Shown here in pieces: positions 1-5,854 of a DNA stretch of 7,099 nt. Position numbers and translations under genes: made by a program. The notes beneath the pieces are model-generated. The model ran no database searches. It had not been told where the DNA came from and was given only the letters and a program-made list of their open reading frames with translations. Every line of letters begins with the position of its first letter. The stretch's first letter is position 1. This stretch comes from Nitrososphaeraceae archaeon (GTDB lineage: Archaea > Thermoproteota > Nitrososphaeria > Nitrososphaerales > Nitrososphaeraceae), in contig JANWJI010000046.1 in assembly GCA_025449515.1 (NCBI GenBank), forward strand, positions 1-7,099, in the 5' to 3' direction.

Positions 1-721
1 CAGAGAAATGCGGGATTAAAATCGAAGTGAAATCAAACCCACAACCTCCGACTGTCATTGCAGGAGTAGTTCTGTTGACTAAAGATACATGGAGGTCTTT
101 ATTAAAAAATGACGAAATGAAGTTCGTAAATCCTTTAAGGACAATAGTAATACCGTACTTTTCCGATAACCTGCTAATATTTGCAATTTGTTCGTTTTGA
201 CTCTTCCCTACGTCTTCTTCAAAAATTCTTTTATACTCTCCTGGATGTGGAGTAATAATTGTATTAGTACCTGATATTACTTCCAAGATCTCAGGTACAA
301 GAGCCGAAGCATCTAGTAATAGCTTTGTGCCAATAGATTGCAAGCCCATAATTAGTCTTGCCAAGGCCGATGGTTTATCAATTGTCATCCCCATTCCGAT
401 GGCAGCTGCATCAGGTTTTTTTGGAAGATTAGATAAAAGCCAATTAGCTGAGTCGGTAGTCAATTGGTCAGTAGATAATGGTAAAGCAATAATATTTGGT
501 GATTGTGATCTAACTGTTACTATATTAGATCTAGGTACAGCAGTATATACCAGGTCTGTCCCAGATCTCAATGCAGATAGCGATGCAAGGATTGGTGCGC
601 CATGGTAGATTTTGTTTCCTCCTACAGCAAGAACTGTACCATTATCACCTTTTTTAGAAGAGGCCAATCGTGCAGGCACAAGATCTCTTACAAAGTCAGA
701 GGATACGTCTATTCTTACCAT
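1..721 (-). CDS. nnrD: ADP-dependent NAD(P)H-hydrate dehydratase (NnrD / YjeF C-terminal domain), 3' end outside window
   Basis: This enzyme repairs hydrated NADH and NADPH by ADP- or ATP-driven dehydration of the S-epimer and should be cytoplasmic. I translated the minus strand from the ATG at 721; 240 residues are visible and the gene leaves the window on the left. Family motifs in order are the KGDNGTVLAVGG start of the ribokinase-like fold (24-35), HGAPILASLSALRSGTD (40-56), AAIGMGM (106-112), LLLDASAL (134-141), TPHPGEYKRIF (157-167), VLKGFTNFI (194-202) and TPAMTVGGCG (219-228). There is no epimerase (NnrE) domain in front of it, so it is the stand-alone form. The usual GGTGD followed by a helix reads GGCGFDF here, and the last dozen residues do not look like the family; see findings. 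The ATG suits a leaderless message, with a box A about 20 bases upstream. Identity is secure; the last 37 bases are not. Confidence 0.9.
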   Translation of the reverse strand, partial: MVRIDVSSDFVRDLVPARLASSKKGDNGTVLAVGGNKIYHGAPILASLSALRSGTDLVYTAVPRSNIVTVRSQSPNIIALPLSTDQLTTDSANWLLSNLPKKPDAAAIGMGMTIDKPSALARLIMGLQSIGTKLLLDASALVPEILEVISGTNTIITPHPGEYKRIFEEDVGKSQNEQIANISRLSEKYGITIVLKGFTNFISSFFNKDLHVSLVNRTTPAMTVGGCGFDFTSILIPHFS

Positions 722-737
722 TTCTTAATTTATGAAC

Positions 738-745
738 ATATATGG
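738..745 (-). promoter_or_regulatory. Box A-like promoter of nnrD
   Basis: The minus strand reads CATATATG centred about 20 bases upstream of the ATG at 721, close to the usual archaeal TATA-box distance for a leaderless transcript. No Shine-Dalgarno motif lies before the ATG. A pair of AGTACT hexamers (750-755 and 766-771) lies just upstream and could bind a regulator, but six-base palindromes are weak evidence. Confidence 0.4.
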
Positions 746-1084
746 ACATAGTACTTCCCTATAACAGTACTGGACTCTTATTTTCATTACAACGTTGAAT
801 AATATTACATTGTCAGTTGAATATGTACATAAAATTTTTTAATCAATATCAATCTTGCAAGAAAATAATTTTAGTAGTATGTAAAAATATATCTATTAGC
901 TATTATCTAACCATTATAAATAACGAAAATATACAACATTATCCTGTAATGATGAACTATTGTATGTATGCTATATCTAGATCTAATATAGAACTTGACA
1001 GCCGCATTACTTTCTGAAACAGCAGGCATTTCCAAGAGCTATCTTGATTGTCCAAAGATGAATTGAGCATGATGACAAAAAACA

Positions 1085-1098
1085 GTTAAACATTATAT
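1085..1098 (+). promoter_or_regulatory. Box A-like promoter of the PCD gene
   Basis: The bases GTTAAACATTATAT lie about 20-30 bases before the ATG at 1117. That spacing would start transcription at or next to the start codon, giving a leaderless mRNA. This fits the absence of any Shine-Dalgarno motif in the stretch between. Confidence 0.4.
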
Positions 1099-1116
1099 GT
1101 ACGTAATGATATTAAT

Positions 1117-1443
1117 ATGTCTCATGATTCAAAAAAAATAGAGTATAGAAAGCTATCCAAAAATGAAATAGAAATAGAAGTCACCAAAATTCAAGGATGG
1201 AATACAACTGAAACTGGAAAAATTAGTAAAGAATTTCAGTTTAAAAATTTCGTTCAAGCATTCGGTTTTATGACAAAAATAGCTTTGGAAGCAGAAAAGA
1301 TGAATCATCATCCAGAATGGTTTAATGTTTATAATCGTGTAAAAATTGAATTGATGACTCATGACCTTGGAGGCATAAGTACATATGATATCAAATTAGC
1401 TGACACTATCAACAAATTGTATGAAGATAAAGAGCAACAATAA
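1117..1443 (+). CDS. Pterin-4a-carbinolamine dehydratase family protein (PCD/DCoH)
   Basis: The family dehydrates 4a-hydroxytetrahydropterin, the step that recycles pterin cofactor after aromatic amino acid hydroxylation; some microbial members are thought to act in other pterin pathways. The 108-residue length is normal for this single-domain cytoplasmic enzyme. The signature is complete: EKMNHHPEWFNVYNRV (60-75) followed by THDLGGIS (81-88) and YDIKLA (90-95). His64, His65 and His82 sit at the usual active-site positions, with Pro66-Glu67-Trp68 adjacent. The N-terminal part shows the expected GW...K.F.F..F..A.GFM pattern (27-52). The gene stands alone, with its own promoter and divergent from nnrD. 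No aromatic amino acid hydroxylase lies in the window, so the physiological substrate cannot be deduced. The ATG at 1117 fits leaderless transcription. Confidence 0.92.
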   Translation: MSHDSKKIEYRKLSKNEIEIEVTKIQGWNTTETGKISKEFQFKNFVQAFGFMTKIALEAEKMNHHPEWFNVYNRVKIELMTHDLGGISTYDIKLADTINKLYEDKEQQ

Positions 1444-1560
1444 CAACAGAGAAGATCTTTGGGATTGGAATGTTAGCAATTAGCAGTAGTTAACATGGAA
1501 TAAATCTAGCTATAAGACATATGTATGCACTCAAAGTAGCTGAGATTCTTAATTACTAAG

Positions 1561-1567
1561 TATATAA
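1561..1567 (+). promoter_or_regulatory. Possible box A upstream of the small 1631 gene
   Basis: TATATAA is a good TATA match. With usual archaeal spacing it would start transcription near 1590, leaving a leader of about 40 bases before the ATG at 1631. The tandem 12-mer repeat at 1589-1616 would then fall within that leader. No clear Shine-Dalgarno motif is present. Confidence 0.3.
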
Positions 1568-1588
1568 TCCCGCCTAGTCCATCGAATT

Positions 1589-1616
1589 CTCGGTTCAAAT
1601 AATCCTCGGTTCACAT
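1589..1616 (+). repeat. Tandem near-identical 12-mer, 16-base period
   Basis: CTCGGTTCAAAT (1589-1600) and CTCGGTTCACAT (1605-1616) differ at one position. They resemble the T-loop side of a tRNA (GGTTCRANT), but neither copy is followed by bases that complete a 5-bp T stem, so no tRNA is called. They lie between the box A at 1561 and the ATG at 1631. Confidence 0.6.
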
Positions 1617-1630
1617 CCCTAAAAGATCGT

Positions 1631-1873
1631 ATGAAATCTGTTGTGAATAATTATTTTAGACATCAACATGTAAAGGCTTTCTCTGATAGTCTTGCCTCAA
1701 AATTCGAGCAAATGTGCAAAACCGAATTAGGAATACTGCATAATCAACAAAGACATGACGATGCTAAGCGCTGCCCCAATGCACAAAAGTTCATGGCATC
1801 AATAATAACTAATTCATCAAAGCAAATCTTAGCCGGATTAACGAAGCAGCACATCAAGACAAGTAGTAGTTAA
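1631..1873 (+). CDS. Hypothetical small protein, 80 residues
   Basis: I do not recognise this protein. It is a polar, probably soluble product with no membrane segment or signal peptide, many Gln, His, Lys and Ser residues, two cysteines (Cys29 and Cys48) and likely helices in the middle (FSDSLASKFEQMCKTELGIL, then a Gln/His/Asp-rich stretch). In favour of a real gene are mixed, non-repetitive codon use, a box A at 1561 and a stop codon only 9 bases from the convergent helicase stop. Against it are the short length, the lack of a Shine-Dalgarno motif and the long leader. The frame stays open upstream of the ATG to about 1568 but has no ATG, GTG or TTG there, so it could also be the 3' remnant of a longer gene. 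Two cysteines are too few to suggest a zinc finger. Confidence 0.45.
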   Translation: MKSVVNNYFRHQHVKAFSDSLASKFEQMCKTELGILHNQQRHDDAKRCPNAQKFMASIITNSSKQILAGLTKQHIKTSSS

Positions 1874-1882
1874 TGTTATCCA

Positions 1883-3835
1883 TCATGTTAGGTCTTGCAC
1901 CGCCTCCATGAACCAATATGGTAGTCGATTATTTCTTACAAATTGACTAAATGCTGAGTCCAGCACGTAAGTTATAGCCCAGTCGTCTTGAGACCTAACA
2001 GATCTCCCGCATGTCTGTACAAGTCTTAAGGCCGTTTGCCAGTTATACCAACCAGGGTCTTGTTCTCGTTTCGTGTCAGTCCACCTATCACCTTTACTGG
2101 GGTATGGTACTTTAACTAATATCTGAAACCTTGCATAGTCGTCTTTTAGGTCTAAGCCCGTGTGTAAAGAAGGCGAGATTAAGACAGTTGGTCTTGTTGA
2201 TGCAAAGTGTTCAGCTATGATTTGATCTCTAGATCTAGATCTAGATCGGTCTCGTGATTTATTATTATAACTCCCTTTTTGCTCAGTAGATATCAGCCTT
2301 CGTCTATTTTTCAGACTAAGGTATTTTTCTATAAACTCTAGTTGAGCGTATGATGTAGTATGTATAATGCCTTTCTCGTCTTTATGCTTTGACATTATTT
2401 TGTCTATAGCGTTGGCAATTGTTTGTTGCGTAGTCTTGGCCTGAATACTCTGATAATTGAGATATGCCGTGTTTAGTGGATATACTGGCCTATTTTCTGG
2501 TGGAAAGTCTGAGCCTGCTTGTATGAATTTTACCTTATCCTTTTCTTTGTCAAGTCCTATATTCCTACAAAATGTATTTACATCTAAAATAGTGGCACTC
2601 ATTATGAGATTATAGGTGCATTTTTCAAATAATTTTCTGCAATGACTTGAGATATCAAGAGGCTTAAACTCTAGTTTTGTTACTTTGTTACTAATACTAT
2701 CCTTTGTAATATTTGATACAATCCAATTTTTAGGGTTTGACTTCATACTCTCTATAACAGAATTAATTCTATCCGCATCGTCTTTAGCATCCTGAGCAAT
2801 TTCTTCCGATTTCATATCTGGAATTGCATCGTCGATTTGTTTTGCTAGAGTTCCAAGGAAGAGAATCCACTTCTCTATGGGATCGTCGTAACCATAAGAC
2901 ACTTGCTCCAACTTATATGGTGCAATATACTGCTGTAACGTCCTTTTTGATATAGATATGCTCACGCGTCCTACTATTTGCGTCTCGATCTGGTGTCCTT
3001 CATCGAGTATCAGCAATTCTTTAGATGGTAGTGCACTTGGGCTAGCCTGTGATATTCTTAAGAGTAATTGAAAGTTGGCATAGTTAAAGATCGAATGCTT
3101 TGCTACTTTACCTTTGTTTAGCTGATCGTAATATGGGCATGATACAAATTTTTGTTTTCTCTGGTATAAAACGTCTGGTGTTAAATTGGCAAGGTGTAGC
3201 CAGCCGCTTAGACTCTTGGTAACGTCGCCACTATACTCTAGGTATTCCTGAGATCGTTCAGGAGTGAGATTTAATGATGGTAATGTATGGTCCTCTACAA
3301 AAGTTCTATACCTACAACCCTCATGGAAGTTGCCATGCCCCCCACAGCGACCAGAACGTAGGCATTGTTTGTGATCGTGTGTATAACTTTGGCGGTCTTG
3401 CCTGCATGGACCGTATAAGGTGGTTGTATGAGAACATTCGGTCATGTTCTGGCTCTCACTTCCGCATCTACTGCACCTGAACAATTCGCTTGAAATGAGA
3501 TCTTCCTTAACCAAACATGGAAATTCACTCATGCCTTTTACGGTCTGTATAAATGGGAAATCCCTAGCATACTGTGTCTGCAAGTCTTTTGTGGCCGAAC
3601 AGATATAACTAGAGCCTAATGTTTTACCCACTGCTACGGCTACTGGTGATTTACCAAATCCAGTTGGAGCCTCGAGTACTATGGTCTTGTAGCCGTGGCT
3701 GAAGGCCTCACAGATCTGTCTTAGTACATCTAGTTGCTTGGGTCTAATGTGTTTAAATGGAAAGTTTGAGGTAAACTCTTGTAGGGCGAATTGCCGGCTT
3801 TGGCTTAATTGGTTTGATTCTTCTATGCTTGTCAA
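1883..3835 (-). CDS. XPD/Rad3/DinG-like superfamily 2 iron-sulfur helicase with Cys-rich insertion
   Basis: This is a 650-residue ATP-dependent helicase, expected to translocate 5'-3' on single-stranded DNA in repair or R-loop/structure removal (family knowledge). Motifs: RPKQLDVL (31-38), Walker A EAPTGFGKS (55-63), Ia SATKDLQTQYA (80-90), Walker B DEGH (278-281), III MSAT (412-415), IV GIIHTTS (489-495), V SPSLHTGLDL (554-563) with VPYP (576-579), and VI QTCGRSVRS (607-615). The Fe-S ligands fit Cys107, Cys121, Cys124 and Cys233 (SCPYY); the 14- and 3-residue steps match archaeal XPD as I recall it. Between the third and fourth ligands lies an extra stretch with Cys134, 144, 158, 164 and 174. 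An Arg-Ser repeat sits at 527-536. The start must be TTG at 3835: a TAG codon directly precedes it in frame, and no ATG, GTG or other TTG occurs before Walker A. It is not clearly the canonical XPD; a DinG-like paralogue is equally possible. Confidence 0.88.
   Translation of the reverse strand: MTSIEESNQLSQSRQFALQEFTSNFPFKHIRPKQLDVLRQICEAFSHGYKTIVLEAPTGFGKSPVAVAVGKTLGSSYICSATKDLQTQYARDFPFIQTVKGMSEFPCLVKEDLISSELFRCSRCGSESQNMTECSHTTTLYGPCRQDRQSYTHDHKQCLRSGRCGGHGNFHEGCRYRTFVEDHTLPSLNLTPERSQEYLEYSGDVTKSLSGWLHLANLTPDVLYQRKQKFVSCPYYDQLNKGKVAKHSIFNYANFQLLLRISQASPSALPSKELLILDEGHQIETQIVGRVSISISKRTLQQYIAPYKLEQVSYGYDDPIEKWILFLGTLAKQIDDAIPDMKSEEIAQDAKDDADRINSVIESMKSNPKNWIVSNITKDSISNKVTKLEFKPLDISSHCRKLFEKCTYNLIMSATILDVNTFCRNIGLDKEKDKVKFIQAGSDFPPENRPVYPLNTAYLNYQSIQAKTTQQTIANAIDKIMSKHKDEKGIIHTTSYAQLEFIEKYLSLKNRRRLISTEQKGSYNNKSRDRSRSRSRDQIIAEHFASTRPTVLISPSLHTGLDLKDDYARFQILVKVPYPSKGDRWTDTKREQDPGWYNWQTALRLVQTCGRSVRSQDDWAITYVLDSAFSQFVRNNRLPYWFMEAVQDLT
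2228..2247. repeat. CTAGAT microsatellite inside the helicase gene
   Basis: About three and a third copies of the 6-base unit CTAGAT lie inside the helicase reading frame. On the minus strand they encode the RSRSRS core of an Arg-Ser stretch (residues 527-536). The 6-base unit preserves frame when copies are gained or lost, so the region may vary in length between strains. Confidence 0.85.
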
Positions 3836-3865
3836 CTACTGCTGATACTATTATTACAACGTCTC

Positions 3866-3874
3866 TTTAAAAAT
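3866..3874 (-). promoter_or_regulatory. Box A promoter of the helicase gene
   Basis: The minus strand reads ATTTTTAAA centred about 35 bases before the TTG start at 3835. Usual spacing places the transcription start near 3844 and leaves a leader of roughly nine bases, too short for a Shine-Dalgarno site. This supports TTG as the start codon. Confidence 0.45.
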
Positions 3875-3929
3875 AGTCTGCAAAGATGCTTAAGTCAGGT
3901 TGGTAACTGCTCGTTTGTTATCCATGCCT

Positions 3930-3960
3930 TTGCAATTCGGCTATAATTTCACAATTGCAA
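3930..3960. repeat. 8-bp perfect inverted repeat TTGCAATT / AATTGCAA
   Basis: The arms are 3930-3937 and 3953-3960 with a 15-base spacer. The core ATTGCAA recurs directly at 4005-4011 and 4023-4029. The site lies roughly 60-90 bases upstream of the helicase box A, where a regulator could bind. AT-rich composition makes this only modest evidence. Confidence 0.5.
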
Positions 3961-4284
3961 GTAAAAGTATTAGGTAAAGTGGTTCAATATTTTCATGAAT
4001 AATAATTGCAAAGACCTAGAATATTGCAAGCAAATGGATAGAATATATATATTTCTTAGTTAGTAGTAAGAGTACATTCGTCAAATGTATGGTAGATGAA
4101 AGTTAACTATAGTTGATTTAGAATTCGAATGACCTATAAAGTTTCTTCATTATGAAATATCCTTCAATTATGCCAAATTTGGACATTTTACATTTAGAAC
4201 GGAGATATTTGAAGATATATTATATGTCATAAAACGTGCTTGGATAATTATCTACTTATGAAAGAATTGATTCCAGAACTACAG

Positions 4285-4450
4285 ATCCTTTTTATAGGAT
4301 TCACTTCTCTAAGATTGGAACAGATTTAAGGCGATTAACGCCTTAGTATAGCTGTGCAGCGCTATACAGTAACATAATACTATGATAAAGTTCTAAATAT
4401 CAAGGAATAGATCAGGATCTATTAATAATGTAGTGTAAATTATGATTTAC
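4285..4450. repeat. Cluster of five perfect inverted repeats
   Basis: In order these are: ATCCT/AGGAT (4285-4289 with 4296-4300; the left arm may be read one base either way); TAAGGCG/CGCCTTA (4327-4333 with 4339-4345, 5-base loop); GTATAGC/GCTATAC (4346-4352 with 4361-4367, 8-base spacer), directly abutting the previous stem; AATAGATC/GATCTATT (4406-4413 with 4416-4423, nearly a continuous palindrome); and GTAAAT/ATTTAC (4435-4440 with 4445-4450, 4-base loop). The two abutting stems are the strongest, because they contain GC pairs and short loops. They may be part of a structured RNA, a processing or termination region for the dioxygenase transcript, or protein-binding sites. No T-tract follows any stem on the minus strand, so a classical terminator is not supported. 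Confidence 0.6.
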
Positions 4451-4706
4451 CTATTTACCACTTTTAGACTAGACCACTCATTAAATTCATGAGAGACAAT
4501 GCATCGCATCGATTTGCAAATAAATTGATTAATCCTAGCCTATATGCACTATAAGATGGTCATTATTTACTTGGCCCTATTTAGATCAACTCTAACACTA
4601 CTGTCACTGTCAATTATGTGATAATGCGAGTGTAAGACGGATACAAACCAATTTCAAAATCTATTTTCATAGTTGAATAAATATGTAACTGGTAGTATAT
4701 TAAACG

Positions 4707-5660
4707 CTACTTCTTGAATTGTTGATCTGCGTTTAATACAATGTTAAATGTGCCTAGATAGGACTGCTGTCCATCTTTAGTTAGATCAAGTATAAGATGC
4801 TTCCCAGTATTACTTCGTATCAAATGATCGGTTGATGGTCCAGCGTAAATAGCATCCTGCTCATTAGTCAATTCTGGGACCCCGTGTATGCTATACGGAG
4901 GATGGTTATGAATCTGCTCATTTACAGAATTGTTCATGTAAAGCTGCGATGTCCAGTCTAGAGTTTTTTCAGATCCGTTGAATATGCGCACCTTGTCGTG
5001 TATATGAATTGCTCTACCCTGATACCAGCCAGGATAGATGGTAGTAAAATGGACTGTACCTTTATCATCAGTCATTTGATATCCTCTAAGGAATTTCTTT
5101 CCAGTAGTTCCCTGGTCACTAACACTTGAATAGACTCCCTGAGAATTAGCATGCCATATATCCACTTGCGCTCCTTTAAGTGGATCACATGAGCCATTAC
5201 TATTTACAGTATATACATGAATTACAAGATGCAAAGGAATGCCTTTTTGCACTGAGCCATCTGAGGGATCTGATCTTATATCAGACCGGTTAGGCATACC
5301 ATCAACAAAATATGGACCTTCTGTTTGTTGTGGTGTACCTTCAGATTCAACTACTGAAGGTGTGACTCTACATGTCTTATTTGCCGATGAGCTGATTTGA
5401 GTTCCTGATAGCTCTGGAGATATTTGTGGTGGTGGAGGGAATGCTGCACTAGTCGTCATAGGAAGAGACGATACGCTTTGATTTAATGACGGTATTGTGT
5501 TGCCATTGTTTGGAATTGATTGCGCTGAGACTGGAATAGATGTTACACATACACCAAGTATAATCAACACAGTCAGAGTAATTACGAGTGCAAGTGAGAT
5601 AGTCTTGATGTTTATTGTAATAGTAAAGTTATTACTTTTATCATCACCCTTTAGACCCAA
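4707..5660 (-). CDS. Membrane-anchored or secreted intradiol ring-cleavage dioxygenase
   Basis: Family members use non-haem Fe(III) to open catechol-type rings between the two hydroxyls (protocatechuate 3,4-dioxygenase/catechol 1,2-dioxygenase type). Of 317 residues, 1-20 are cytoplasmic, about 21-42 form one hydrophobic segment, and VSA followed by Gln47 is a possible signal-peptidase site. A Pro/Ser/Thr/Asn-rich linker (47-95) leads to the catalytic domain (about 97-315). Catalytic motifs are TEGPYF (113-118), VDIWHANSQGVY (166-177), FLRGYQMTDDKG (190-201) and YPGWYQGRAIHIHDKV (209-224). By family pattern the iron ligands are Tyr177, Tyr213, His219 and His221, all present. Cys97 and Cys158 could form a disulfide outside the cell. 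The TTG start at 5660 is chosen because a box A is centred exactly 26 bases upstream; no ATG opens this frame. The true substrate is unknown, and no second subunit or downstream ring-fission pathway lies nearby. Confidence 0.88.
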   Translation of the reverse strand: MGLKGDDKSNNFTITINIKTISLALVITLTVLIILGVCVTSIPVSAQSIPNNGNTIPSLNQSVSSLPMTTSAAFPPPPQISPELSGTQISSSANKTCRVTPSVVESEGTPQQTEGPYFVDGMPNRSDIRSDPSDGSVQKGIPLHLVIHVYTVNSNGSCDPLKGAQVDIWHANSQGVYSSVSDQGTTGKKFLRGYQMTDDKGTVHFTTIYPGWYQGRAIHIHDKVRIFNGSEKTLDWTSQLYMNNSVNEQIHNHPPYSIHGVPELTNEQDAIYAGPSTDHLIRSNTGKHLILDLTKDGQQSYLGTFNIVLNADQQFKK

Positions 5661-5680
5661 TGTACTGCTACTATGCGATA

Positions 5681-5691
5681 TATTATTTAAA
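5681..5691 (-). promoter_or_regulatory. Box A promoter of the dioxygenase gene
   Basis: The minus strand reads TTTAAATAATA centred at 5686, 26 bases from the first base of the TTG start. This is ideal spacing for a leaderless archaeal transcript and is the main argument for that start codon. Confidence 0.55.
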
Positions 5692-5854
5692 GCATCATCG
5701 TGAATCGGACTAAATTTAAGCTATGGATATTGTGAGGGATATTATAGCAGAAATGAACAAGAATGTACATAGCCATGTTCGATTACAGAAATGACATAAA
5801 ACGAAATCTATAGGACGATACAATGAGCTGATATAATACTTCAGCGCGTTCTAT

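Larger units (their letters stand above)
722..1116. other. Intergenic region between divergent nnrD and PCD genes
   Basis: This stretch of 395 bases is strongly AT-rich. I see the two promoters, the AGTACT pair and no convincing gene. The longest plus-strand open frame (817-1017, 66 codons) has low-complexity AT-driven composition, rich in Ile, Asn and Tyr, and I reject it. A 24-codon frame at 992-1066 resembles a helix-turn-helix and is discussed as a finding. Confidence 0.6.
3836..4706. other. Long AT-rich intergenic region, no convincing gene
   Basis: These 871 bases lie between the helicase start and the dioxygenase stop; both genes point left. Contents, left to right: the helicase promoter (3866-3874), an inverted repeat with further ATTGCAA copies (3930-4029), a short open frame with a glycosylase-like N-terminus (4258-4329), five perfect inverted repeats (4285-4450), and about 250 bases before the dioxygenase stop in which I see nothing clear. 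No open frame of gene length is present on either strand. Confidence 0.6.

Noticed and set aside
327..608. Open frame on the plus strand opposite nnrD
   Set aside because: It is antisense to a clearly recognisable NnrD coding region and has no promoter or motif of its own.
817..1017. 66-codon plus-strand open frame upstream of the PCD gene
   Set aside because: The composition is that of AT-rich spacer (Ile, Asn, Tyr, Ser), there is no ribosome-binding site and the peptide shows no recognisable motif.
1602..1612. 11-base sequence ATCCTCGGTTC shared in inverse orientation with 6069-6079
   Set aside because: A shared 11-mer somewhere in 7 kb compared on both strands is expected by chance.
1589..1621. 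Possible tRNA 3' end (GGTTCAAAT / GGTTCACAT)
   Set aside because: Neither copy forms a 5-bp T stem, and no acceptor, D or anticodon arms can be drawn upstream.
3274..3480. Plus-strand open frame opposite the helicase Cys-rich region
   Set aside because: It is a shadow of the helicase frame; the minus-strand reading carries the helicase motifs on both sides.
5497..5703. Plus-strand open frame opposite the dioxygenase N-terminus
   Set aside because: Antisense shadow; its hydrophobic stretch mirrors the membrane segment of the dioxygenase.
5723..5794. 23-codon open frame starting with ATG next to the dioxygenase promoter
   Set aside because: It is too short to separate from chance, with no ribosome-binding site and no recognisable motif.
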